Shown here piece after piece: positions 55,499-64,000 of a DNA stretch of 64,000 nt. The first letter of the stretch is position 1. Each line of letters starts with the position of its first letter. A program made the translations under genes and the position numbers. The notes beneath the pieces are model-generated. The model was given only the letters and a program-made list of their open reading frames with translations, did no database searches and had not been told where the DNA came from. The stretch is taken from assembly GCA_903772945.1 (NCBI GenBank), contig CAICTM010000315.1, forward strand, positions 1-64,000. The letters are read 5' to 3'. This DNA comes from Seminavis robusta. Lineage: Eukaryota > Bacillariophyta > Bacillariophyceae > Naviculales > Naviculaceae.

Positions 55499-58400
55499 TT
55501 AGTAGTCTCCGTCTTCGCTCGAAGACTCTCGCTCGGTGCGGCGTTGTCTCTGGGCGCGGAGGAGAGCTACCTGGTTTTCAAACTTAAGGAGATCCTCTTC
55601 AAGCTCGCCTATCATCTCAAACATGTCCGATAGGCCCGTCTCAACTGCAACGCCATTGTCATCGCCGGACCCTGGGTTTCCCTCGTCGTCTTCGTCAGGA
55701 TCCAAGTTTGCCTTTTCAACACGAGACATTCCCCGTGTGCCTTCTATCGAGCGCCGTTCCACAGGGAGCTGCTTCCCCGCTCTTTCGTATCGCCGTGCAG
55801 CACTTTGCAGACAGACAGGCAGGTAAGACCGTTCCGCCTTTTGCTCGCCAGCATCTTTTGGTGACCAAAACAAGTTTCTCAACTCATCAGCGTTCATGCT
55901 ATGAGAGAGCCTTTCAGCTAACACAGGATATGATTGTCGCGAAAGAACAGGTGCGGTGTCACCGCCACCCTCGACGCTGGAAAGGCTAGTATGCCACCGA
56001 TCGTTGCAGACGTCTCTTGCTGCTTCCAAGTCGCTCATCGAGGCCCTCCGACGAATCCTGAGTGATGGATGATTGTCTCCCACGTCGTGGGGCTGTTGCA
56101 TAGCAGAAGCCTCCGCTGGTGGTTCTGCATTATTTGCAGTGTCCAGACTACTAAGGCTGCCAGGCGGGGTTTGCACCCACCCGTTGTCGTTCGTTCTCAG
56201 AAACTCCATACTTCGAGAACTGTACGCAAGGGAAGATAGACTGCCCTCGCCGGCATTGACAACCTCTGAGTTCAATTCTTCCAAAGAGGATCCCGGCACC
56301 GCCTCTTCAGAAGACTCTGTGGTCTCTGGAGATCCGTCCTTGTCTTGTTCAAAGGAGTTGCTTCGTCGCGGGATTGCTGGGCCACGATCGACCTTCCCTT
56401 TTGGGTTTATCGCTTTCGCTGTTCTGGGCGAGAAAACCCGGTTGTTTTGACTCGCACAAGCTGGCACCAAGGGTTGCTCAGGGACATCATCGGCAGTTGT
56501 ATTCACGAAAGCATCAAAGCCTTTGTCGGCCGAAGGACGGGGTTGTATGCTCTGTCCTACCGGTAGGCATCGTTCGTCGCCTTGACCAGATATCCTCGAA
56601 ATGACATCAGACTGATGATCTTCAGCGATCGATTCTAGTTCGGGCAAATCTTGACTGCCGCTACTAGAGTCATCCTGGAAGATTCCGGTGCCTTCGTCAT
56701 CAACACCACAGGCTGCAATCGGGGAGGCTGGTACATCTCGGGCAACGCCAACATTTCCCTCGCTTGCGACTAAGTTTGGCATACTAGATGCCAATCGTTC
56801 GAGAACGGTAGTTCCTTCTCGCACGTTCCAAAGGTGCGGCATACTGTTAGACAGGGGGCTACCATTTGGACTACCATCATGGAAAATGTCGACGGCATGC
56901 AGTCGCATTGCGTCGAAGCTTTCTCTCGCTGCTGGTCCATCAAGGGCATCCCCGTCAACACCCGTTTTCGCACCACTGGCAATCGCGTTCAGGCTTAAGA
57001 ATGTGTCCTTTTTCAGAGCAAGCCCCTCCATCTTGAGCTCGGTCGCGGACTCGCATGGCTGCTCAACTCCAGCAGCGTTCTTACTGGACGCAGGTGTGCC
57101 TGCCTCGTGCGTTGGTCTCACGTCTGTGTTCATGACAGTGCCTGGGGCCGTACTCGCAGTCTCAGAAATAGTGGTTTGTGGTTGCGTTTCGTCTGAAGAT
57201 TTGGTACTGTTGATCGAGCTGTCGTTGGAGCCTACTGAAAGGTAGTCTGACAATGCAGGAAGCGAACTATTGCTCTCACCATTCGGATTGCAAGATATTT
57301 CCGCCCCGCACCCCCCAGATTCTTCTGCCTTTCGTCGTGCCCCCTCTCCCGCAATCCCCCCCTCAAGGCGAAGCTGCGTCCCAATCAAAGCCTTGTTCCC
57401 ATCGACCTCGTTTGGCGATGCGGGGCTTTCGATTGCATTACGAACCTGAGAGTCGTTTGGCGCCTCAGTTGCTGCCGAGGTGCCAGTGATTGAGTTTCGC
57501 AGTCTTTGTTCCGACCAGTTCGGGCTTCCCTTCTTCGAGTCCTGTCGAGGTTTGCTACTACTCTCAGCATTCTCCCTCTGTAGAGACTTCGACCCCTTGG
57601 CTTTCATTGCATCCTCTGTAGTCGTCCCTTCTGGAATTGTTCTTATGTTGGCTTTCACCTTCGGTGATTTCTTTACACGGGGTCGCGACGGCGATTCTTT
57701 CGTCTTTGATACACCCTTTTTGCTGGATGGGACGCCTTCCAAGGCGTCGACACGGGAGACTGACACGGCACCCAAATTGGTGGTATGTACTTTTGTTTCG
57801 GAGGGATCATGTGAGGACTGAGCCAGTCTTCCAGCAACACTTGACTCTGAACCTGACTTTGGTCGGCGAAGCCGCCGTCCGTTTGAGGTTGACGAGGATG
57901 ATGATAGTTGCTCATCTTTCTTCCTTGACCTTCTCTTTTTCTTAGTCTCTGCTGACCTTGGCTCTCTGCTGGAGCTCGCACCTAGGCTTTTGCTGCTGGA
58001 GCCATCAAGGTTGGCTATGTCATCAACTGTAAGAGATTGCTCAGAAACGTCGTGCTCGAATATTGGCTTCCTTTGGGTCGGCGTATGCGGAGACTTTTTG
58101 CTGGTTCCCTTACCAATTCCTTGACCTTCAGGTTCACTGACAGCGAAAGAGCCACGGCGACGTTGAGTGTCTTCGGATGAATCGCATGTGGGTGCCTTCG
58201 ACCCCTTCTTCTTTTCATTGCTACTTTTGTTCTTGCCATCGGCATCCAACAGAGATGTATACGATCCCCCTTGTCTCTTTCTCGACCTGGAACGAGATGA
58301 TTGACGTTTCTCCCGTGACTTTTTGTCCCCTTTTGTGCTACGACTATGAGAAGATGTCGGAATCGAACCCTGAGTTTTGGAACCGTGAGGCGACGCCTTC

Positions 58401-60310
58401 TTTGCGCTTGTTTTCTGATGAGCTGATGACGACCGTCTATGCCTGACTTCAGTGGTGGAAGGAGGCCCCGTTGCTTCCTGTTTCCCCTTTGACCTTCTCC
58501 TTGAAGTGTCAATGCCCACCGAGGAACTTCTCCTTCGTCTAGTGCCCCCTTTAGATTCCTTGCGTTGTCGCTCTGAGTGCGCAGGCCACGAGGAGTGTAA
58601 TGGAGGATGGGCACCTGCCACACTATCCTCTTCTACCGGTATTTTCCTCGCTGCAGGAAGCTTCCCCACACGCTCTACCTCCACCAGTGAAGGCGCAGAC
58701 GACAGTGTGACTGAGCTCAAAATGGATGCCAAATCATTCCCCTGGGTTGAGAAAGACATTGAAGGTTCCTCGTCCATGAGAGCGAATGGATTGCTAGCGT
58801 GATAATTGTCGTCGTCGTCATAAGGCGATCTCAGAGGTTTTTTCATGTTACCATCTCCCCCAGCAGCAGCCCCTCTCCCCTCAGTTTTGGCCATTGGTTT
58901 CTTATCATCCGCCTGAGACTCCTCTTCAGTAGAGAACTCAGTGTTGGCCCGCGGCAACGATAGTGACATTTTCCCATTGATGTTGCTTCCAGTTTCACTA
59001 TTTGCCTCCCCCACGGACCGAGTGCGATCCCTTGTACGTAGGGAGTCTCGTGACGACAGTTCCTGGACCAACTCATCACGTTTGTTGGCCTTTCGTTTCA
59101 ATCGAGCACTCAGGACCTTTGTCAAGGGTGGCGGTCGTGCACTTTCGCTTTCGTCTTCACTTTTGATTGCCTGGATTGCAGGCGAGGACGAGGTGTGTCG
59201 CTCCACATCTAAGGCAGGAATATCCTGATCATGATCATCATCATCCAGAATTGAGAAGTGTCGGCTGCTGCTACTACTGCTGTTCAGTCGGCTGCTGCTG
59301 GTGTTCAGTCTACTGCTGCTTCCTTGGCCGCTACTGCTGAGTCGCTGTGTTGACGACCATAACTTCTTCATCAACCCAGGGCTCGGTGTTGTCGCCGTCT
59401 TACTAGATCCTGTGCTTGCTCTGGCTTGCTTCTTCTTGGTAGATTTGTTGTGCCCTGTGACATTAGTATCCGTCAAACCAGGATTTGCAATCGTTATCAG
59501 ATCTGTGTCACTTCCTCTTCTCTTGATCTGCTTTTTGTTGACTTTCCAGGTTGGCGTTGGATGGTCAGAAGATGATATGACTTGACTGGGTGCTGTAGGC
59601 ACTAGTAGAGGTACTGTCCTGGCACGCCTTTCACTGGAAGATTTGACCTTTGGCACTTCATTGGAGGAACCAGCTGATTGATTCCTCTTTGCGTCGGCAA
59701 AAAACTTGCTGCTATTCTGCTTGTTGAAGGACCGATTCATATGTCGTCGCATAGACTTTCTGAAACCAGTCAGGCTGGATCGCAGGGAGGACGACATGGA
59801 AGATGAGGAATCATCCATGGGAGAGGCTGATGATGTGTCCACGAGAGGTACCGTAATGCGTTGGTGATGGCTCCGACTTTGCTGCTGCCGTGGGGGGTGC
59901 CTGTTTTCCATTCTCTCTCTCTCTAGCAAGTCAGCGGCGCTGTCCAGAGACCGTGAAGAGATGGAGGAACTGAGTTTCTTTTTTTGGTTGGTAATAAGAA
60001 AGGAAGGTATGTCTGCCTGGGAGGAACCATCTCGTTCTGCATCAACTGTCTTGTGGGGCTCAGCTACTCGTGGTGGTGGTGCTTCTGCTCCCCTACCTGG
60101 TTGACGGTTGCGTAACTTGCGCTTTCGTGCAGCCACTCGCTCAGCTGGAGAGTCCAGTGCTACCAGGAAGGTTGGTACATAGTTATCTTGGCTGCGCGGA
60201 CCAACACTGGCCACTTCTCGTTCACTTCCATCAATGGTAGTCCCACGGACACCGGTATTCCGCCGTCTTCGAGCATCGTAGGTATCGTTGCTGGTACTGG
60301 TGGGTAGCAT
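55499..60310 (-). CDS. Giant Ser-rich disordered protein, 1603 aa
   Basis: One uninterrupted frame from ATG 60310. The sequence is dominated by Ser, Arg, Lys and Glu. N-terminal YVPTFLVALDSPAERVAARK is followed by an ADIPSFLITNQKKKL echo of the same 'PxFL(V/I)' pattern. The middle holds RRRSSSVGIDTSRRRSKG and SREKRQSSRSRSRKRQ. The C-terminal third has ordered-looking patches (LSDYLSVGSNDSSINSTKS; ESFDAMRLHAVDIFHDGSPN; YPVLAERLSHSMNADELRNL). The last about 60 residues (MFEMIGELEEDLLKFENQVA then LLRAQRQRR) form a predicted coiled coil. No transmembrane segment or enzyme domain. Style resembles the disordered proteins at 13224 and 17229. A scaffold role is a guess; the coiled coil suggests self-association. 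Confidence 0.75.
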   Translation of the reverse strand: MLPTSTSNDTYDARRRRNTGVRGTTIDGSEREVASVGPRSQDNYVPTFLVALDSPAERVAARKRKLRNRQPGRGAEAPPPRVAEPHKTVDAERDGSSQADIPSFLITNQKKKLSSSISSRSLDSAADLLERERMENRHPPRQQQSRSHHQRITVPLVDTSSASPMDDSSSSMSSSLRSSLTGFRKSMRRHMNRSFNKQNSSKFFADAKRNQSAGSSNEVPKVKSSSERRARTVPLLVPTAPSQVISSSDHPTPTWKVNKKQIKRRGSDTDLITIANPGLTDTNVTGHNKSTKKKQARASTGSSKTATTPSPGLMKKLWSSTQRLSSSGQGSSSRLNTSSSRLNSSSSSSRHFSILDDDDHDQDIPALDVERHTSSSPAIQAIKSEDESESARPPPLTKVLSARLKRKANKRDELVQELSSRDSLRTRDRTRSVGEANSETGSNINGKMSLSLPRANTEFSTEEESQADDKKPMAKTEGRGAAAGGDGNMKKPLRSPYDDDDNYHASNPFALMDEEPSMSFSTQGNDLASILSSVTLSSAPSLVEVERVGKLPAARKIPVEEDSVAGAHPPLHSSWPAHSERQRKESKGGTRRRRSSSVGIDTSRRRSKGKQEATGPPSTTEVRHRRSSSAHQKTSAKKASPHGSKTQGSIPTSSHSRSTKGDKKSREKRQSSRSRSRKRQGGSYTSLLDADGKNKSSNEKKKGSKAPTCDSSEDTQRRRGSFAVSEPEGQGIGKGTSKKSPHTPTQRKPIFEHDVSEQSLTVDDIANLDGSSSKSLGASSSREPRSAETKKKRRSRKKDEQLSSSSSTSNGRRLRRPKSGSESSVAGRLAQSSHDPSETKVHTTNLGAVSVSRVDALEGVPSSKKGVSKTKESPSRPRVKKSPKVKANIRTIPEGTTTEDAMKAKGSKSLQRENAESSSKPRQDSKKGSPNWSEQRLRNSITGTSAATEAPNDSQVRNAIESPASPNEVDGNKALIGTQLRLEGGIAGEGARRKAEESGGCGAEISCNPNGESNSSLPALSDYLSVGSNDSSINSTKSSDETQPQTTISETASTAPGTVMNTDVRPTHEAGTPASSKNAAGVEQPCESATELKMEGLALKKDTFLSLNAIASGAKTGVDGDALDGPAARESFDAMRLHAVDIFHDGSPNGSPLSNSMPHLWNVREGTTVLERLASSMPNLVASEGNVGVARDVPASPIAACGVDDEGTGIFQDDSSSGSQDLPELESIAEDHQSDVISRISGQGDERCLPVGQSIQPRPSADKGFDAFVNTTADDVPEQPLVPACASQNNRVFSPRTAKAINPKGKVDRGPAIPRRSNSFEQDKDGSPETTESSEEAVPGSSLEELNSEVVNAGEGSLSSLAYSSRSMEFLRTNDNGWVQTPPGSLSSLDTANNAEPPAEASAMQQPHDVGDNHPSLRIRRRASMSDLEAARDVCNDRWHTSLSSVEGGGDTAPVLSRQSYPVLAERLSHSMNADELRNLFWSPKDAGEQKAERSYLPVCLQSAARRYERAGKQLPVERRSIEGTRGMSRVEKANLDPDEDDEGNPGSGDDNGVAVETGLSDMFEMIGELEEDLLKFENQVALLRAQRQRRTERESSSEDGDY

Positions 60311-62214
60311 TGCTTCAACACGGAAAGCTCAACTAACTAACGGTGCTTTGGGTAGCAATATGCTGGCTGGGGTATTTGAGCTTTCTATGACCAAACGCAA
60401 ATGCCACAAATTGTGGCTTGCAGCCTGAGCCGATCGGCAAGAATCGTGGCGTGATGTATCTGACCAAACTGGACAGCGGCTTCAGATGGGCTGTTGATAC
60501 CGTATCAATTGCTGTATGCATTGGCCAAACTATAATAATATGGTGAGATTTGATGATGTAGCATGGGTTCGTGTTCCAAGTTCCAACGTGAGTTGTACGG
60601 CCATGCGGTACGCAGTATCCGGTGCTACAACGGTTCTCTTGCTGTTTTGTTGTAACGTGCATATTTATTTTTGAGCATTTTGGCGGATAACAGTACCAGT
60701 CAGACCGTAACGCGACGAGAGCCCATGTTACAGGCCTTGGGCATTAAGAGCCTCAAAAACAGTCCCTAGTTCAACCAAGCCCCTCGCAACCGGCAAGGTC
60801 GTCGAGTTCCGAAACAATGCCCCAGCAACGAAAAGCACCCTCAACAAACTACTTAGATAAAGAGAGCTTGGAGCATAGGAAACCCGCTTGTAAAATGATC
60901 CGGTCAAAGAGTGCAATAGTACTTCAAAGAGCTCTCCAGCTGTCCAATTATGGGCCAGGTGTAGCTGTATCGGCAAAGCTACATGAGGATTACGGAAGTA
61001 AGATCCCGCCGTTGGTGTAAATGTGTGATAGATGACTTATGTATCAATTTAAAATTTGTCAGCCTTCCGCATTCGTCGAGAATCACGTAAAGACTTACCC
61101 CTGACTGCGAAAGCGGGGGGGCCTCGGAGTTGCAATGTTGGGCCACATTTTCGGCGGCACCTTGGAACCTCCGACAACTGTTTCATTGCTGTCAACTCCC
61201 ACCAAGGAACTGTGCCAAATTAGTCAGACAAACTATTACTGGGATATGGTAGCTGTTGAAACGGACCTGACATCTCCACAGGCATACCTACCTCAGCGCA
61301 TTGCGAGCGTGGGACAATTGACAGAAAACCGACGTCAAAGCAAGAATGATGCCGGCGGAAGCCAGGTACGTACCAGTAGGCCACGAGAACCTTCGCTTGC
61401 TCGCAGCATCTGCGATTATTCTGTTAGTGTTCAAGTCGAATCTTTTGCCGTTGGCATACCTTGGTCATGCGGAGGCCTAGCTAGCTAGTAGAGAAAAGTT
61501 CCTGGATGCAATCAGTAGATTTGGAAGCATCACTCCAGGGAGGTGCGCATTCGGACAAGAGAAAAAAGTATCTTGCTTCTCGAGAACCCAACCAACGGTC
61601 TTTTTGGCGTTGATACAGTACCGCAATGGAAGGTCAGAAAAAGTTTGTTTGTAAATTCCGGCAGAACCTAACTTATGAAGATCCGAAAGATATTTCCTTC
61701 CAATCCGGTGGCTTTTTGTTTAAGGTATCGTGGACAGTGGACAACCCAAAACTACTTCTTCCAAAAAATGCCATGCATCGGGTTGCTAGAAATCATGTAG
61801 CCCATTTGCCATTGCTTACTACGAGAAACTATTTTGCAGTCTATTGCTGCAACCTCTTTTTTCGGGAGGAAGAGAGACTATTCCATACGATTTTAGCAAA
61901 GAGTGACTGGATTAAGTAAATTTTACTGAAACAGGTCACCAACCGGAGACTATTGGCACCAAACGAAGCACAATACTGCATCAATTAGTTATGAATTGAT
62001 TTCCAGGCACCAGAATTAAAAATGCTCGTCTCTTGTCATTGCCAACTCAACAGCAACTACAACAGTTCTTTATCATTATAGCTAGCTCCACACAAAAGTC
62101 CGTAAATGTTTCTCTTGGGGAATTTCCGGACTGATACCACTTCTTCAAAAAGAGCATCACATTCACGGTCAAAAACGGAATTGATTTCCGAGTCGAACCA
62201 ATAAATAAATATTC
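60311..62214. other. Intergenic; small ORFs of uncertain status
   Basis: Contains short frames at 60817-61020, 61135-61488 and 61626-61919 (plus). The last, 97 residues (MEGQKKFVCKFRQNLTYEDP...), is the best candidate but matches nothing known and has no supporting context. Confidence 0.35.
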
Positions 62215-63222
62215 TTAGGCAAAGGTTGTCTTCCAAACTTGTGGAGCCAATTTTTCCAAAGCGGCAGCGACCTTATCTTGGATTTCTGCCGTGGGAGTGA
62301 GGGCCAACATGAGACCTCCACGACCTGTTCCACTCATTTTGGCCCCAACGGCTCCAGCTTCGCGTGCCGCTGTGACGAGATCATCGAGTTCTTTGCAGCT
62401 GACAGTCAATTCTTGGCACAAGGTGTGGTTTTCGTTCAAGAGTTTTCCGAGCTCGGTAATGTCTCCCGCATCAATGGCCTTTTCTCCCTTTTCCACAAGA
62501 GCCACGTATTTCTTCAACAAATCGTCAAACCATGCTGGATCGGCCTCCTTTTTGGCCTTGACATCGCCCACAACCTTGGTAGTACTGGAGGTAATTCCAG
62601 TACTGGCGTAGACGATACGAATGGGTTCGCTGACCTTTTTCTTGGTAAAAATGGGATCGCCATCTGTGCGCTGAAATTTGAGGACTCCTCCAAAGGTAGC
62701 AGCCGTATTGTCGATTCCAGAAGGAGTTCCATGGTATCCTTTTTCGCCTTCGTATCCGGCGGCATTAATTTCGTCTTCGGTCATTGCCTTGGGCAAAGCA
62801 ATGGACAAGGCTCGTGCCATGGCGACAACCTGAGCCGCCGAGGCTCCAATTCCACTGGCACAGCACAAATCTCCACCAAACGTAAGCTTGAGTCCACGCT
62901 CCTTGGTTGTGTCAATACCAAAATGTTTCAACACAAGTCCAATGGCGACATCGGCTTCGTCCTTTTTGGTTACCTTGTAGTTGGGGACGGCAGGTCGTTC
63001 ATCAATCACTTCGAGACCGGGCTTGTCGGTAAAAACGGCATCGCAATCCGTGTAGCAAGAGACTGCTCCCACCAAAGCGGGCACTTTGTATACCACAAAA
63101 TGCTCTCCCATCAAAATCAGTTTTCCGTATCCCTTGGTACGGGACAAAACATCTCCTCCAATGCGCTCGAGGCGCTGGCGTTTGGCATCGTGCTCTTCCG
63201 TCATTGTTATTGTATTTGTCAT
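62215..63222 (-). CDS. Mevalonate kinase (GHMP kinase family)
   Basis: The first in-frame ATG is 63222, giving 335 residues (MTNTITMTEEHDAKRQR...). Motif 1 GYGKLILMGEHFVVY, motif 2 GGDLCCASGIGASAAQ (phosphate-binding loop) and motif 3 KMSGTGRGGLML are those of GHMP kinases. GYGKLILMGEHFVVYKVPAL and SGIDNTAATFGGVLKF are typical of mevalonate kinase and rule out most other GHMP members. The enzyme phosphorylates mevalonate with ATP to 5-phosphomevalonate in cytosolic isoprenoid synthesis. Length (335) is close to the short type found in archaea and trypanosomatids rather than the 390-residue animal enzyme. No intron is needed. The stop is at 62215. Confidence 0.92.
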   Translation of the reverse strand: MTNTITMTEEHDAKRQRLERIGGDVLSRTKGYGKLILMGEHFVVYKVPALVGAVSCYTDCDAVFTDKPGLEVIDERPAVPNYKVTKKDEADVAIGLVLKHFGIDTTKERGLKLTFGGDLCCASGIGASAAQVVAMARALSIALPKAMTEDEINAAGYEGEKGYHGTPSGIDNTAATFGGVLKFQRTDGDPIFTKKKVSEPIRIVYASTGITSSTTKVVGDVKAKKEADPAWFDDLLKKYVALVEKGEKAIDAGDITELGKLLNENHTLCQELTVSCKELDDLVTAAREAGAVGAKMSGTGRGGLMLALTPTAEIQDKVAAALEKLAPQVWKTTFA

Positions 63223-63766
63223 TAAATTTCTCAAAGCAAAGAGGTAGCAAATTTGTAGCAGTTTCTAGAGAGATAGATAAAAAGTGTGAGATCAATGACT
63301 TTGTTGGAACAGAAATGCCACACTTGTCAAAAGGCGACGAAACTCTGGCTATGGCATGGCCAGAATCCACAGAATCTTCTCGGACCGAACACGACAACGG
63401 TCAAAACAGGTTTGCATGCTGACTGTGATCCAGGATCCACTACTATCCAAACGGGCAAAATGGTATCTTTTGCACTGATGTCATCCATTTCATGGGCCCG
63501 CAACCCGCGACGTGTGCAAAGCCACTGCCAACACGTACTTACGAGGGGTTGCTGTAGACCTTGTACCGGTACCAGAAAGGTGTTGACTACGTGCCCTGTC
63601 TGCCTAAGTACCGTAAGTAACATCTTCATGCTGAAGAAACTAAAAGTCTGGCGAGCAGACTCCCGCAACATTTAGTTTCAGCGATGGGTCAGCGACCGTT
63701 GCATCCAAGGCTCCAAGCCTCCATGCCAATGAGAATTCCACCAGCATTCAAAAAGACGATAGCACC

Positions 63767-64000
63767 ATGACAATGAACCATCACCACCAACCAAGGCCCA
63801 AATTGGGCAATCTCTCACGAAGACGCTTGGCTCAGGGTTATTCGTTTGGTGATTTGCTGGTGGATCTACCCTTGGGCAAAGACATTAATACCTCCAGCTT
63901 TGCTGTGGATCTTTCCACCATCCAGTCTCAGTGCTTTCACAGAATCTATCGATTCTGGTTGACCAAATATATCCAGATTCGGAACATATCCAGACGAAAA
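63767..64000 (+). CDS. Unknown protein, N-terminal part, cut by window edge
   Basis: ATG at 63767 opens a frame of 78 codons that runs off the window: MTMNHHHQPRPKLGNLSRRR, then LAQGYSFGDLLVDLPLGKDI. The frame is also open upstream to at least 63670, after a TTTAGTTTCAG acceptor-like site (63671-63681), so an upstream exon is possible. No family recognised. Confidence 0.45.
   Translation, partial: MTMNHHHQPRPKLGNLSRRRLAQGYSFGDLLVDLPLGKDINTSSFAVDLSTIQSQCFHRIYRFWLTKYIQIRNISRRK

Noticed and set aside
60817-61020. 67-codon plus-strand frame
   Set aside because: Too short, no similarity and overlapped by an equal-quality frame on the other strand.
62239-63225. 328-codon plus-strand frame
   Set aside because: Exact antisense of mevalonate kinase, which has all GHMP motifs on the other strand.

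Overview
The window looks like nuclear DNA of a stramenopile, most likely a pennate diatom. The genes carry short GT-AG introns of about 65-120 bases. They include a stramenopile-type Tc1/mariner transposase, long Ser/Arg-rich disordered proteins, ubiquilin, a DRS1/DDX27 helicase and a mevalonate kinase. Intergenic DNA is rich in CTAG and GGTACC-type palindromes. The species is not provable from sequence alone; a raphid diatom such as Seminavis is an inference.

Layout. 1-5.0 kb is mostly gene debris: pieces of a histone H3-like gene on opposite strands, a decayed Ser/Thr/Pro-rich repeat region, and a terminal-inverted-repeat element built of GTGAAACTA motifs. 5-13 kb holds a membrane-anchored U-box protein, a frame-broken Uma2-type protein with a 21-unit CTG tract, a Penelope-like retroelement fossil, and a cluster of miniature elements, two of which are inverted copies of each other. 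13-20.3 kb has two Ser/Arg-rich proteins. 20.5-21.5 kb is a Copia-type fossil. 21.7-31.4 kb carries ubiquilin, a six-exon DEAD-box helicase, a small protein with an FQITG motif, and an HXXXD acyltransferase-like protein.

32-42.6 kb is the chromatin-related part. A six-exon gene encodes an acidic tail, a Tudor-like segment, three [CXXC zinc finger + MBD-like] units and a C-terminal SET domain. About 2.1 kb away, divergently oriented, lies a gene with a Tudor-like N-terminus, a helical domain resembling DNA base-hypermodification enzymes (5-hmdU kinase / thymine pyrophosphorylase group), and a C-terminal Zn finger reachable by one of two splice choices. A second FQITG-motif protein follows.

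43-49.4 kb is repeat territory: a 271-bp element with 27/28-matching inverted ends, a broken Tc1/mariner transposase, and a foldback element. 49.9-55.3 kb is a 12-exon ABCB-type transporter whose domain order reads TMD-NBD-NBD-TMD instead of the usual TMD-NBD-TMD-NBD. 55.5-60.3 kb is a 1603-residue Ser-rich protein. The window closes with mevalonate kinase and the start of an unknown gene.

The most interesting items are the permuted ABC transporter, the triplicated CXXC-MBD reader fused to SET, the base-modification-like gene with two splice ends, and the FQITG pair. Exon boundaries were placed by hand from GT/AG sites and phase arithmetic; the helicase, SET and ABC genes all close in frame.
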